DNA of 64,000 nucleotides from positions 444,153 to 508,152 of the forward strand of contig MNCI01029357.1 in assembly GCA_015680685.1 (NCBI GenBank), written 5' to 3'. This document shows, piece after piece, positions 35,159-46,149 of the stretch. The notes beneath the pieces were generated by a model, which saw only the letters and a program-made list of their open reading frames with translations, made no database searches and was not told where the DNA came from. Origin of the DNA: Gnetum montanum. Taxonomy: Eukaryota > Streptophyta > Gnetopsida > Gnetales > Gnetaceae. A program made the position numbers and the translations under genes. Each line of letters opens with the position of its first letter. The first letter of the stretch is position 1.

Positions 35159-35518
35159 ACTCACAATACTTTGTTGTAGAGATTCTTTAGCTACAGCCTT
35201 CTCAAGCAGGCCTAGGCTTTCCCTAAGAATGCAGTTCAAAAAAAATTTCAAGTGATAATCACAAATGTCATTCGCTCCTGGAACCTGCAATCTGAAACAG
35301 TAGCCATGCCCGATGCCGACACATTCATTATCACCATACCAGTCCACTGAACGTGGCAATAGAGACACGAAGGCATACTAAGATAGCTGTACAACTGAAT
35401 CAACAAAGCCAGGAGATATTTTAGCTAATGCCGAATAAATCAGAGTTGTAGTTTTATTCATCATTGAAGATAAATACAAAATTGAATGCATGAAATTAGA
35501 GTTACAAAAATAAAATTT
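35159..35518. other. Tail of the captured segment; no gene seen
   Basis: The first 65 bp may be the decayed H3 C-terminus. The rest is not recognised. A minus-strand open frame over 34979-35368 is a shadow of the H3 remnant. Confidence 0.35.
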
Positions 35519-35600
35519 TAAATGGTCTAGTGATAAAAGGATAAATTTAGCAATTTCACATACACTAATGATATGAAGCCCTGGTTGAAGACTTACCATT
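35519..35600 (+). repeat. tRNA-like SINE head
   Basis: TGGTCTAGTGATAAAAGG (A box, from 35523) and GGTTGAAGACT (B box, 35583-35593) are the pair of RNA polymerase III promoter boxes seen in plant SINEs. The spacing of 60 bp is longer than in a tRNA. The tail is not delimited. Confidence 0.4.
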
Positions 35601-35718
35601 AATTTAATTATCCCAAGTAAATGAAGCTCTCATAATATTGAGCTCTTGAATTTATTTTTCAAAAATTATTGTATAAGATATTACCCATAAACTATTTATA
35701 ATATTTACAAATATTAAT

Positions 35719-36400
35719 GTTAGCATAAATTCCTCATAACTTTATGTATAACTTCCTAACTTGTTGGGTAAGTAATTAACCTCTTACTTGGGAGAAAAGT
35801 TAGCTAAGATATTTTAGAATGTAACTAACTTATGAACCCTATAAAAAGGCTTCAGGGGTAAGAGAAAAGAGGACAAGAAGGGGAGGACACTTTGGGATCA
35901 CACACTTGGGCTCTTGCTTGATGACACACTTGGAGTCACACATTGTGAAATATTGTTTGTAAGATGACTTGCTAAAGAAAATATTTCAGCCTCTTTGTCA
36001 TAGTCCTCTAAGTTATGTTTTATTTTTATTTTGTTTAAATTGTTTAGCTAGTGGTTTAGATAGTATCATCCTTGGCAACTAATTTTGGGATTTTTAGATT
36101 GCTCTTATTGTTCTTGTTGCACGATAGAAAATTTCTATTAAAATTTTGCCATAGAAGCGCTTGTGTTTGAAAGCCTTAAGAGAATTTTAGTAGTGAATTT
36201 GATTATTGTGCAATGTATAAGAACTGCTATTTAGATCGTTGTAAGAGAGCCTCTGCTTGTAGTCATGCTGTTGAACGATTCAATAGTCAAGAGGGTTTAG
36301 GAAATATTTGGTATTTTGATGGGACCAGAATAGCTTCTTTTATCTTTAAAGTGAATCTCCATGGTATTTCAATCAGAGATTGTCAAGTCTTTTAAAGGTT
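35719..36400 (+). repeat. Possible LTR of unclassified type, with TATA box
   Basis: TGTTAGCATAAATTCC at 35719 resembles an LTR start, and CTATAAAAAGGCTTC follows with the TATA box at 35840-35849. The stretch has no coding features. I cannot find the partner LTR or the right end, so a host promoter is the alternative. Confidence 0.3.
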
Positions 36401-37084
36401 TTCTTGAATGCAATTGTTGACATCCATTATCTAGCCAAAATGTAGTCTCGTACGTGGTAGTTTACGCAATAATTTTTGGTAGCATAGTAGGATTGTCTTG
36501 AAGAAATTGCTTATTTGAGCCTTGAAAGTTTGAACAATTCATAGATATTGAATTTGGGATAGCTTTTTTGTGAAGTGTTTACTCATGTCATTTTACCTTG
36601 TTTAAATATTTGAGGTCTACACAAATCTTCTTTCTTTTATGTCTATTTCCATCAAATCTTGCTCTATTTCTAGTTTTCTTGTGGAACTATTTCTTTCTCT
36701 GGGGAAAATTAGAAGTAGATTTGCGGAGTTGTGCTCAAATGTTTTTGCAAAATTTTATTTGTTACAAGTAGGTATTATAAGGACCATGTAGACCAAGCAA
36801 TTGAATAAAATAGGAACTCTCAACAACTCACAATACTTGGCAAGGTTAGCTGAATCTCTTTAAGATAAGTCATTTGTAGATTACACACAACGCAATCATT
36901 TCATTTTACACAACCGCACACCGCAATAGCACACACACATACTCACATTAACTACTAAGTCTATTTGGAGGTATCTGGGCCTTGGTGTTGCCAGAGACTA
37001 GTAGGCACCTAAATCCTGTTTGAGGACACTTGTTGGTAGTTGTGTCCCCAACGGTTGCCAACAGCTCTTTTGGTGCTAGAAGGT
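36401..37084. other. No gene recognised
   Basis: It contains a CA-rich patch (36915-36945) and an imperfect hairpin TGTTGGTAGTTG...GGTTGCCAACA at 37031-37063. It separates the RT start of element C (right) from the SINE and gene-fragment cluster. Confidence 0.4.
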
Positions 37085-37310
37085 GGGATAAATATTAATA
37101 GCATGCTCAACGGTTATTTTTGGAGGTAGTTCTCTAGTTTCACCAAATACTGAATCTTTATATTCCTTAAGTTCTTCTAGAATCTCAGTACTTGAAGATC
37201 TCTAAGGTTGGGTTACTTGACAACCAACATTGTCATACCTTTTTTTGGATAATCTTTTAGCTTGCTTAATAGTTATTATATAAATTGTCTTTATTGTTTC
37301 TACCCCCTTA
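37085..37310 (-). pseudogene. Element C: protease-RT linker and RT N-terminus
   Basis: The minus strand reads a Lys-rich linker (IKQAKRLSKK), then EILEELKEYKDSVFGE and LPPKITVEHAINIYP. This is the conserved run just before the RT of gypsy elements (the ..LPP.R..DH.I...PG.. pattern). Similarity stops abruptly at about 37085, so the RT catalytic part is deleted. On the right it is interrupted by element A, beyond which the same element resumes at 44644. Confidence 0.65.
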
Positions 37311-38311
37311 TGATGAGTGGTGAGGTACCCCTACACTCAACAATATGAAACAAGTGTAGCACACACGATCCGGTCGAACTCCACAGACTAAATGCCTACA
37401 TTCCCCATGGAATACTTGGGGTTAATTATTCATTGTCTTCCCAAACTTACTTGTAGTTGTCAGAATGTATGGTTAAGTAAGTCCGAGGTATATGATTTTT
37501 ATAGTCTTTTATGGTTTTTCTCCTATGCTAATGAGGTGAAGGGTTGAGAAGCTAACTAACTCTAACTAAGGACTAAGTCTAAATTAACTAGCGTCAGCAT
37601 CCATTCCCACTTACCGTACACACCCTGAACTATGCAATTGTGGCTACCAAACGCTAATCATTACTGGGATCACCACACATAATGCACATGCTTGAAGTGG
37701 TCGTACTGAGGCACTTAACTAACCTAAGCGTGATGAGCAGCTAATTCCTTGACTAGCCGTGCACATCTGTAGATGCTCGTAATCAAGTCGTACTCATCCC
37801 ATGTTCTAGGAGTTGAGGGTGAGAGAGACTAATCATGATGAGTAGCTGATTCCTTGATTAGCCATACACATTCGTCAATTCTTGTAATCAAGTCGTACTC
37901 ATGCCACATTACTAGGAAAGCAATAAATAACATGAAATAAACCTATTCCATGCACTGCAAGGTTTATCCACAAAGCTCGTCTTTATTGCCGTACACAACT
38001 TGCGTTCAGGTACAAAGCTACTCATATAAAGATCCGTTCACTTGGGGACTCCTACTGCGGGAAAATGGAAGAATATTCTATCTTTGGGGTGATCAATCTA
38101 CCAGAGTTTCCCTACTTTTAGCCTGTGATGAGGAAATAAGGGGAGTGTCACCTCTTATTTATAGATTTTACGGCGGACCGCACTATCGCGTACGTGATAT
38201 CGTAGGGGAAGATGCGATATCGCATCGGACGTGATATCACATACACGATATTGCGTCGGATGCTATATCACGTACATGATATCGTAGTGTATGCGATATC
38301 ACATCCCATCA
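37311..38311 (-). repeat. 3' LTR of element A
   Basis: 1001 bp, TGATGGGATG to CCACTCATCA on the minus strand. U3 begins with a dense array of GATATC palindromes spaced about 15-25 bp (38185-38305), many embedded in CG-rich words such as GCGATATCGC. The TATA box is at 38156-38163 and AATAAA at 37982-37987, both on the minus strand. Confidence 0.92.
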
Positions 38312-38322
38312 TACCCCCATGA
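38312..38322 (-). other. Polypurine tract of element A
   Basis: The minus strand reads AGTCATGGGGGTA next to the LTR, preceded by CTCGAGGACGAGTTTTCATT as in element 1. Confidence 0.85.
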
Positions 38323-38874
38323 CTAAATGAAAACTCGTCCTCGAGTTCCTTACAATAACATCGGGAAGGTAAGGAATTATTGAGGGGAACGAAACTAATG
38401 GGATGACATGTGAACGGATCATTATTACAAGACTTGACAAAATTGGTGTTCATAACAACAATGGTAAACACCTTATTACATTGACATCAGGCCACATTTG
38501 GCAGCTTGAGAGAAAAGAGAAGAGAGAAGAGAAGAGAAGAAAAGAGAAGAAGTCTTGCTGCTGCCAATGCCCAGATTGTGCCTTTTGTTGTCCATCCGTA
38601 AGCGCATCATCAATCTTGCTCCTTGTATAGCCACTTCTAGTGCTACTCCATTCCAAGTGTTTGCTCCAAATCTAATCCGTTGTTGTACGATCACCATCTA
38701 CACATACAACATAGTCTTATATTAGCAAGGGTAAATAAATTTCAATGTAGTTAATACCTTGCTTCGGTGTAAGTTCATTGGCTAGGTTGTGGTATGGCTA
38801 ATCCAGATCTGGGAATATATTAATGATGACTATCGAAGGTGTAGGGGTTAGGAAGAAAATCAAAAAATTCGGGG
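38323..38874 (-). other. 3' untranslated region of element A
   Basis: It includes a purine-rich (GAGAA)n stretch at 38508-38550, matched by a similar stretch in element B at 45800-45835. No conserved ORF. Confidence 0.5.
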
Positions 38875-40093
38875 CTAAGAGAGAATCAAAAAAATTGGGC
38901 CCCATACCCCCATGACTAATTGCGAACCTCCGGTAGCGTTAGAATGGAGAAAGGAAAGAAGTAAGAAAGAGAGAAAAAAAAGGAAAATTATAGCATCGAT
39001 GAAAAGGATGTCAAGATGGAATGAACAAAACAAAATTAATTGCAAAAATGTTAGGGAAAAGAAGTTAACTGGTGCTTCAAATAGGAACGTCAATGGGTCC
39101 TCCCCAAAGTAGGCGCATGCCCTTAATGCCCTGACAAACCCACATTCAAAGAGTCCATAGGATCTGGGAATGTCTTTTGGAATAAGAGTTAAAGTCTTAA
39201 CCACAAGAATTTACCAAAAAGAAAATAATGCATCAACCAAAATATATACACTAATGATACAACTAGCAATGAAGTGAACAATGGAGAGAAGGATGGGGAG
39301 AAGATAATGGAATGGAATCCCAAGAACAAGGCGGTGTACAACCCCTTGTGTGTCTCATGATTAATGTAACTTGGCAAATCTCATTCCAACTCCAGCCTCA
39401 AACCAACCACATCCAATGACTTTGCATCAATGCATTTGGTTAAATCATCCACTTGGATAAAAAGAATGCCTTCCCCAAGAGTCACTACCATTCCGACAAA
39501 ACAAAGGAGAGAATGGGAAGAGAGAAGGGCCTTAGTTAGAGGGAACACTTTTGGTTCCAAAACTAGTGCTTGTAGCCCAAGGTTATTTCATCTAAGGGGT
39601 GTGCTTTGAATTCTCACTTAGTTTTTTTTTCTGTGTTTTGTGTTTTGTGTTTTTATGCTTGAAAACCACACCATGCAAAGAATTTTTATTTTTATTGTCT
39701 CAGCTTCCGATAATTGGGGTAACATCAGAACGGTAAGAAAACTCAAAAAGAAAACATCCAAGCACCCAAGAGAACAACCAACAAAAAAGCATCAAGTTCC
39801 CTTGAAGTCACACCCTTTTTGAACCTTGAGTCCTTCCTTAGTTTGAGAAATGCCCAGTCACAGATTCATTAAAGTTCTTAATTGAAAGAGACTGTACATT
39901 TCCAAGCTAAGAGAGACCATAGAACTTGGTGGATGGATAGATGAAGTGGACTCATTGCCTACCATATCATAAGAACATACCTTAGTATCAACATTGTGAC
40001 TTAAAGGTTAAAACCAAACATTAGCAATCAATATGAAAACAGTTCATGTCATCATTCCAAACACTTATTGGGTGACAAACTTATAGGGTGGAT

Positions 40094-40119
<26 letters not shown>
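40094..40119. repeat. (CA)n microsatellite
   Basis: Thirteen uninterrupted CA units inside the 3' region of element A. The matching place in element B (about 47360-47375) has only CAAGCACACAAA, so the repeat expanded in A. Confidence 0.97.
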
Positions 40120-40124
<5 letters not shown>

Positions 40125-40138
40125 GAAAAATATAACAA

Positions 40139-40272
40139 TGTTGTAAAACAAAAAACAAGAAAAGTTAAAGAAAATTGTAAAACAAAAATTAGAAAAGTTA
40201 AAGAAATTTGTAAAACAAAAATGTGTAAGACAAAAACTTGTAAAACAAAAACGTGTAAAAAAAAAACTTAAA
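40139..40272. repeat. Tandem A-rich repeat (TGTAAAACAAAAA units)
   Basis: About seven imperfect units of TGTAAAACAAAAA mixed with AGAAAAGTTAAAGAAA. Element B has a shorter array at 47397-47462. The long Phe-rich open frame across it on the minus strand is a by-product. Confidence 0.9.
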
Positions 40273-40368
40273 AGAATTGAGGGCCCCATATGATTGGCAT
40301 AGATGGCCATCTCCCCCATGACTGAGTTGTAAGGGAGAGATCCAAAATAATGAGCGTTTGTTTGAATT

Positions 40369-41075
40369 TCGCAGAAGTGCCCAACTTCTCCTAATTGATG
40401 ATCTTAGATTAAGGGGTGGAAGTTGGCGACGCTCATGTTCCAATGTATATATGCTTTCGTTATGGGCATGGGTTTCCTCAGTTCGTTCCATGCATATTTG
40501 GTTTCTCTTTCGAGTAGCTATCAACCACGGGGTGTCTACTACAGATGTGGTTGCTACATACAGGCATCTTGGGATTTGTGTTTCTTGGGCACACTTGTTA
40601 CATGGAGATATTTCCTCCATGTCATCACTCGATGAATCACTGTATGTGATGCATGGAACTTTCCTCTTCTCAATCTTTCCATAAATGTTTACCTTAGAGA
40701 TGTCTAAGGAAAGATCGTGGATCCTAAGGCATGTGTCTACTATACTCAGCCATGCCCTTCCCATTATAATTGGGAAGTCCCCTTCATTGTTGTTCACTTC
40801 AATCACCAAAAAATCAGCTGGATAAGACCAACCACACACAGTGGTAATAACATCCTCCACCAATCCCAAGGGAATGGTGATGGACTCGTCTACTAGCTCT
40901 AGTTGGATGTTGCTCTTCTTAAGTTGGGGTAGGTTCTAGGCGTGATACATCGCTTGTGAAAGTAAGTTAACTCCAGAACCTGAGTCAAGAAGATCTCGAT
41001 GTGGTGAATTTTCGGTGATTTGAAGGTAGATTAAGGGACTCCCAGGGTTAGTTAGTTTCTTAGGAAGATGGCCTA
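40369..41075 (-). pseudogene. Retroviral-type aspartic protease of element A
   Basis: The catalytic motif LLDSGSGVNLL (Asp at about 40984-40986) is intact. One stop follows MYHA (TAG at 40936-40938), and then VEDVITTVCGWSYPADFLVI and FPIIMGRAWLSIVDTCL, the flap-side strand and the second conserved block of plant gypsy proteases, run on in the same frame. After the domain comes a spacer with CLYVATTSVVDTPWLIAT, shared with element B and element 1, ending near 40369 where the deletion of pol begins. It would have matured Gag. Confidence 0.75.
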
Positions 41076-43590
41076 CCTTGCTCCAGTTGGTTACGGTATG
41101 CGTTAACATAACTGTATGCATTAAGCTTTGATTTTGGATGGAAGGGTGCTCCGAAGTGTTAGATGGTGGAGGAGTGTACATGGGCTCAACCACTTGTTGT
41201 TGGGAGAGTTTGTTTGGGCTTTTGGTTATGAAGAAAGGTCTTCTCTTTTTACAGTTGTCAGAACTAGCAACGGGTTGAATATTTACAACTCTCGTAGTGT
41301 GACGTTGCTGCAGTTGAGGAGGAAGTTTCCCTTGCATTGTTGGAGCAGGAGGTGTTATGGGAACTACTACTGGTGGAAGATGTGCGGATGGATTAGGAGG
41401 ATGGTGTAGGTATGGAGTGTTTCCTGAAGGTGAAGAAGTCCTTCTGAAGTACTCCTGAACTTGGTAGTGATAGTTGGGGGTTGTGTGACTCATAGAGTCA
41501 CTTGGAGAAATCGGCTGCTGCACATAGTATCCATAAGGGTTAGGTTTCCGATAAGGGGACTGATGTTTCGGGAATGGCATCCCCCATGACTATGGGTATT
41601 GCCACTGTTGATGTTGTCCGATGGGCTGTGATGGAATTCCACTTGGATAATATGTTAGTGGTTGGTGGAACTGGCTTGGGTTACCTTATGGATAAGGTAA
41701 CCTATGGGGTGTTTGCCATTGGTTAAGTCTTGGATTTAGTGCATACACCCCAGACTCTTGTAGATGTGAGATGATGGGGCAGCATCCCTTAGAATGGTCA
41801 TAGTGGCAGATCTCACATCCACCGTCATCGTCTATGCTTGAATCCACAACCACATCAAAGTCAGTGATTTTTCCCTTAGCTTTGTTATGTGCAGGGCTTC
41901 AATCTCTCCACTTTTTCTTACCTTTTTCGCTACTTTGTTCAACCTTAGACTCTTCTACAATTTTTAAGACAGTTTCAATTTTAGAGTCTAAGGAACTCCA
42001 TACGCCATCTACCTTAGCCTCTATTTCTATTATTAATTTCTGGATTGGCAAGGTTTTTCGATTCACCAACTCTTCGATTGGTGACTCATCCTCTTCATCA
42101 CAAAATTTCACTCCCTTCTTTCGAAGAGAGGGATCATGGTTAAAATCTTCTACACTTTCCCTTTTTTGTAGCTCACCTTCTTCTTTTGCTACTTGTTCCA
42201 AAAAATTATGAACTTCATGGGCTCTATGTTGTGAGAGTCTCCCTTGGGCGTAAGTCCCAAGGGTTCTTCTCGTTTCATTCCTTAGCCCATCCATGATGTG
42301 ATGAAGTTGATCCCATTGTGTGTATCCATGGCGCAGGAAATGATGTAACACTATGTAACAGTGGGCCATGGAAGCATCCAAGGGTTCGTGTGTACCTTGA
42401 TTCTACCCTTAGATCTGCTTATGCAAATTGGACACTCCGGAGCACGTTTGATACTTTTCGTTGAATAGTTATAACATCATACTTCACCTCCTGATGGTTT
42501 CCAGTTCTAAGGACCGACACCAGCTCTCTGCTTTCTTGATGAGTATCCTTGGGAACAACTTAAGTTTTTGCCACTCATTTTCAATGTTCTGCAAGGCACA
42601 GGCATCGTGGAATGCCTGTAAATGATTTTGCGGATCTGCGTTGTATCCCTCTTCAAATCATGGGATGTTGTTCATGTCTAAGTATTTGATCCAACTATCT
42701 TTTAAATGCATTGTGTGAATCCCAATTGCCTCTGTTCTGTCAAACATACTTCGGGTTGTGAGTAGGGGCTCATCATGATCATCTCTTTCATGATGCCTAT
42801 GATGTCTTCATTGTTCCCTACTCTTCCTACATTCATGCCCTTGTCCTCTCTCTCGACTTTCTCGTTGAGGTCTTTCATTTTTTCTACCTTTATCCTCTCC
42901 ATTGTGTTCTTGTTGGTTGTGCCCAAATGTGGAAGGAGAGGGTGAGTGATGTGAAGAAGGGGAAGAAGAAGGAGAACCATCACCATGATGATGTTTCCTA
43001 CCTTCTCTTCTGCTACTTCGGCCCCAATCGTGGTGACTATCTAAGTGCCCATCCTTGTCTTTTGTTGTTGTTCCTTTTGTGAACAGTTGGTGTTCACGGG
43101 CATCAAAACCAATTTTATGTATCGTTGATCATAGGTTCTGATACCCAACCTCCTCACTATCGTTAGTAGGGGGAACATCTTCAATTTTGCTAAGGACGTG
43201 TGGGGCTTTGCCTCTCAGAAAAGTATGTTGACTCTCCTGCCTTAAGTCCCTCATATGTTGGGCATCTGTGGGATGATAATCCCTCATGTTAAAATCATCC
43301 ACAATGTATTCAACGAATAGTTCTTGCATGCCAATTTGTGCCAAGGCACAGAAGAGCATGTTTGAGACTGATTGATCTGGGGGTAACAGAATGTTACCTT
43401 GCAAATCTCTCTAGCGCATCTGTTCATCTTGATGGAGAATAAAAGTAAAGTTGGGAATATACTCATCGGGATGAATATATGTCATCTTATATTGTTGAGG
43501 CACTAGCTGATTTTGGTTATGTGTTTTATGTTGCCGACTGTCTTTAGTATGGTCCTTAGGTGGTGAGTTGCTCTTATGAGAAGAAGGCAT
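41076..43590 (-). pseudogene. Gag of element A
   Basis: ATG 43590 opens MPSSHKSNSPPKD. The N-terminal part has DEYIPNFTFILHQDEQ and ANILLPPDQSVSNML-like segments, then a His/Ser/Pro-rich linker (HHHGDGSPSSSPSS). The central gag domain includes YTQWDQLHHIMDGLRNETRR and TYAQGRLSQHRAHEVHNFLE (41899-42381). The Cys-His knuckle CEICHYDHSKGCC at about 41785-41825 has the CX2CX3HX4C spacing seen also in elements 1 and B. A Pro-rich tail ends in the protease. Long open blocks survive (41899-42381 and 40936-41580), so A is younger than element 1. Stops remain, mostly at Gln positions. Confidence 0.8.
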
Positions 43591-43713
43591 TGTTATCGGT
43601 GTGCTACTTCACTGTTATAAAATTCTTGTTAATTAATTAACCCGAAGGTTCGTTAAGGCTCACAACGATGTGAGTGATATCCCTTATGTTCTAATTGACA
43701 TACAAACACTTAG

Positions 43714-43731
43714 TCCCCAGCAACGACACCA
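43714..43731 (-). other. Primer binding site of element A, tRNA-Asp type
   Basis: The minus strand reads TGGTGTCGTTGCTGGGGA, one base inside the LTR. Three C-to-T differences from the tRNA-Asp complement. Confidence 0.92.
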
Positions 43732-43732
43732 A

Positions 43733-44643
43733 TGATGAGTGGCGAGGTACCCCTACACTCAACCATACCGGTTGAACTCCGTAGACTAAATGCCTACACA
43801 CCCCATGGAACACTTGGGGTTAATTATTCGTTGTATTCCCAAACATACTTGTAGTTGTCACGGTGTATGGTTAATTAAGTCCAAGGTATATGATTTTTAT
43901 AGTCTTTTATGGTTTTTCTCCTATGCTAATGAGGTGAAGGGTTGAGAAGCTAACTAACTCTAACTAAGGACTAAGTCTAAATTAACTAGCGTCAGCATCC
44001 ATTCCCACTTACCATACACACCTTGAACTATGCAACTGTGGCTACCAAATGCTAATCATTACTGGGATAACCACATGTAACACATGTGCTCGAAGTGGTC
44101 ATACTGAGGCACTTAACTAACCCAAGCATGATGAACAACTGATTCCTTAACTAGCCGTACACATCTATAGATGCTTGTAATCAAGTCGTACTGATCCCGC
44201 GTTCTAGGAGTTGAGGGTGAGAGAGACTAATCGCGATGAGTAGCTGATTCCTTGATTAGCTGTACACATTCATCAATGCTTGTAATCAAGTCGTAATCAT
44301 GCCATGTTACTAAGAAAGTAATAAATAACATGAAATAAACCTATTCCATGAACTGCAAGGTTTATCCACAAAGCTCGTCCTTATTTCCGTACATAACTTG
44401 CGTTCAGGGACAAAGCTGCTTGAATAAAGATCTGTTCACTTGGGGACTCCTACTGCAGGCACATGGAAAAATATTCTATCTCTAGGGTGATCAATCCACC
44501 ATATTTTCCTTACTTTTAGCCTATGATGAGGAAATAAGGGGAGTGCCGCCTCTTATTTATAGATTTGGTGGCGGACCGTGATATCGCGTATGCGATATCG
44601 CAGGGGAAGACGTGATATTGCATATGTGATATCGCATCCCATA
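43733..44643 (-). repeat. 5' LTR of element A
   Basis: It pairs with 37311-38311. It is about 90 bp shorter because it lacks roughly 28 bp near its right (U5) end and several GATATC units of U3 (44570-44640 holds fewer). The outer end reads CCCATA instead of CCCATCA. Confidence 0.9.
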
Positions 44644-44828
44644 ACTTAGAACCTTGACTCTGTCAGTGGTTGGGACTTTTGAAATACAAGTTCTAAAGTG
44701 GACAGTAATATCAAATTGTTGTAGGAAAGACATTCCTAAAATTGCATCAACATCACTTAGTTTAAATTCAAATAATTCATCAATGAAAGGCATGTTTTGC
44801 AAGGTAAAGTTAATTTCTCCATACTTGG
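44644..44828 (-). pseudogene. Element C: middle of the protease, between A and B
   Basis: The minus strand reads YGEINFTLQNMPFIDELFEF, then LSDVDAILGMSFLQQFDI, the second half of a chromoviral aspartic protease (the ..ADVILGM.WL... motif). It begins exactly at the CCAAG of the element B target site and runs into element A at 44643. Removing B (with one copy of the target duplication) keeps the reading frame with the fragment at 54690. Confidence 0.8.
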
Positions 44829-45597
44829 TGATGAGTGGCAAGGTACCCCTACACTTAACCATACTTGGTGACGAGTGTTTCACATGTGATCCGGTTGAAC
44901 TCCAAGGACTAAGTGCTTACGTGCCCTAATGGAACACTTAGGGTTAATCAATTGTTATCTTCCCAAACTTACTTGTATTGTCATGGTTGTATGGTTAAGT
45001 AAGTTTGAGGTATATGATTTTTATACTTTTTATCTTTTTAATGTCTTATGATAATAGGAAAATGTAAAGAGAACTAAGTGACTAACTTACATTAACTATT
45101 CACTAACTAAGTTCCAATTATTCCTAACACCAGTATCTATTCCCACTTGCCACACACATCTTGAACCAATGCAACGCTACTGGGATTACTAAATGCTAAT
45201 CGTTATTGGGTTACCAAGCACTACACACATGCTCGAAGCGATCGTACTAAGTGTACTTAACTAAGAGATTCAAAGGTTGAGAGAGAGATTAATTAACTAG
45301 GAAAGAATTTAAACATTCAAAAATAATTAGTTACTATTTAGCTTAATCTGTATGCTGCAAGGTTTACCATAAAGTTCATCTTTATTGCCAAACATAAATG
45401 TGTGCTCAAGTACAATTTGCTCGAATAAAGATCCATTCACTTTAAGACGACTACTGCAGGCACACGAAAATTATTCTAACTCTAGAATGGCAAAACTGTA
45501 AGAGTTTGGCTAAGGGTCTAAGTTTAACTATCCGGAACAAAGGGTGTCACCTCTTATTTATAGAAAATAAGGCAGGATGCGATATCGTGGCTCAGCA
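44829..45597 (-). repeat. 3' LTR of element B
   Basis: 769 bp. Only one GATATC remains at its U3 edge (45580). The TATA box is at 45555-45562 (minus). A CATACTTGGTGACGAGTG phrase at 44862-44879 nearly repeats the insertion junction at 44820-44837. Confidence 0.9.
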
Positions 45598-46149
45598 TAC
45601 CCCCATGACTAAATGAAAACTCATCCTTGAGTTTCTTACAACATATTAGGAAGCTATGGGATTATTGACTTGAATGACACTAATGATGAATGGGATGACG
45701 TGTGAATAGATCAATCATTATCATACATGACAATATTAGTGTTCATGGCCACAAGAGTAAACACTATACACATTTGAAATCTAGCCTTATTTGGCAGCTA
45801 AGAGAGAAGAGAGAGAGAAAAAAGAAGAGAAGAAGATGTGTTGTTGTCGATGCCAAAATTACGTCATCCATTGTTTATCCATATCCACGTTATCAATCTT
45901 GTTCCTTGCATAAGTATTCTAGCACCAGTCCATCCCATGTGTTTCCTCCAGGTCCAATTCATTGTTGTATGATTTCCATATGCACACACAACACAGTCTC
46001 ATATTGGCAAGGATAAATAAATCATAATGAAGTAGATACCTTGCCTCGTTGTATGATCCATTGGCTGAGTTGTGATATGGCTAATATGGATTCTAGAGAT
46101 ATAACACTGGTGACTACCCAAGGTGTAGGGGTTTAGAGAAAACTGAAAA
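45598..46149 (-). other. Polypurine tract and 3' untranslated region of element B
   Basis: The tract TCATGGGGGTA abuts the LTR at 45598-45608 on the minus strand. It is followed by sequence collinear with 38323-38874 of element A, including the GA-rich stretch. Confidence 0.75.

Larger units (their letters stand above)
38875..40320 (-). pseudogene. 3' ORF of element A (env-position, hydrophobic C-terminus)
   Basis: Between the protease part and the polypurine tract, broken frames on the minus strand match element B (46150-47520) at protein level. Examples are LGISQTKEGLK, AKSLDVVGLRLELE followed by INHETHKGLY, and SYGLFECG followed by CAYFGEDPLTFLFEAPVNFF. In B these are LGISQTKEGLK, AKSLEVDFLRLDLE, INHTYTRG, AYGLFECE and FGEDPLAFLIGASVNFF. 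Hydrophobic runs (LLVVSLVYIFWLMHYFLF at about 39200-39260, and another at 38930-39020) could be membrane segments. Athila elements often carry an env-like gene here; that this is one is an inference. It has no visible similarity to the coiled-coil 3' ORF of element 1. Confidence 0.5.
37311..44643 (-). mobile_element. Athila-like element A (gag and protease, no RT or integrase)
   Basis: A 7.3-kb minus-strand element: 5' LTR 43733-44643, tRNA-Asp primer site 43714-43731, gag from ATG 43590, protease near 40600-41075, a 3' ORF remnant and a 3' LTR 37311-38311. RT, RNase H and integrase, present in its close relative B, are missing: the protein-coding match to B stops at the post-protease spacer (about 40370) and resumes at the 3' ORF. 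Flanks CCTTA and ACTTA are a one-mismatch target duplication. It is inserted in element C between protease and RT. Confidence 0.9.

Noticed and set aside
40065-40319. Phe-rich open frame on the minus strand
   Set aside because: It is the translation of the AAACA tandem repeat and the CA microsatellite.
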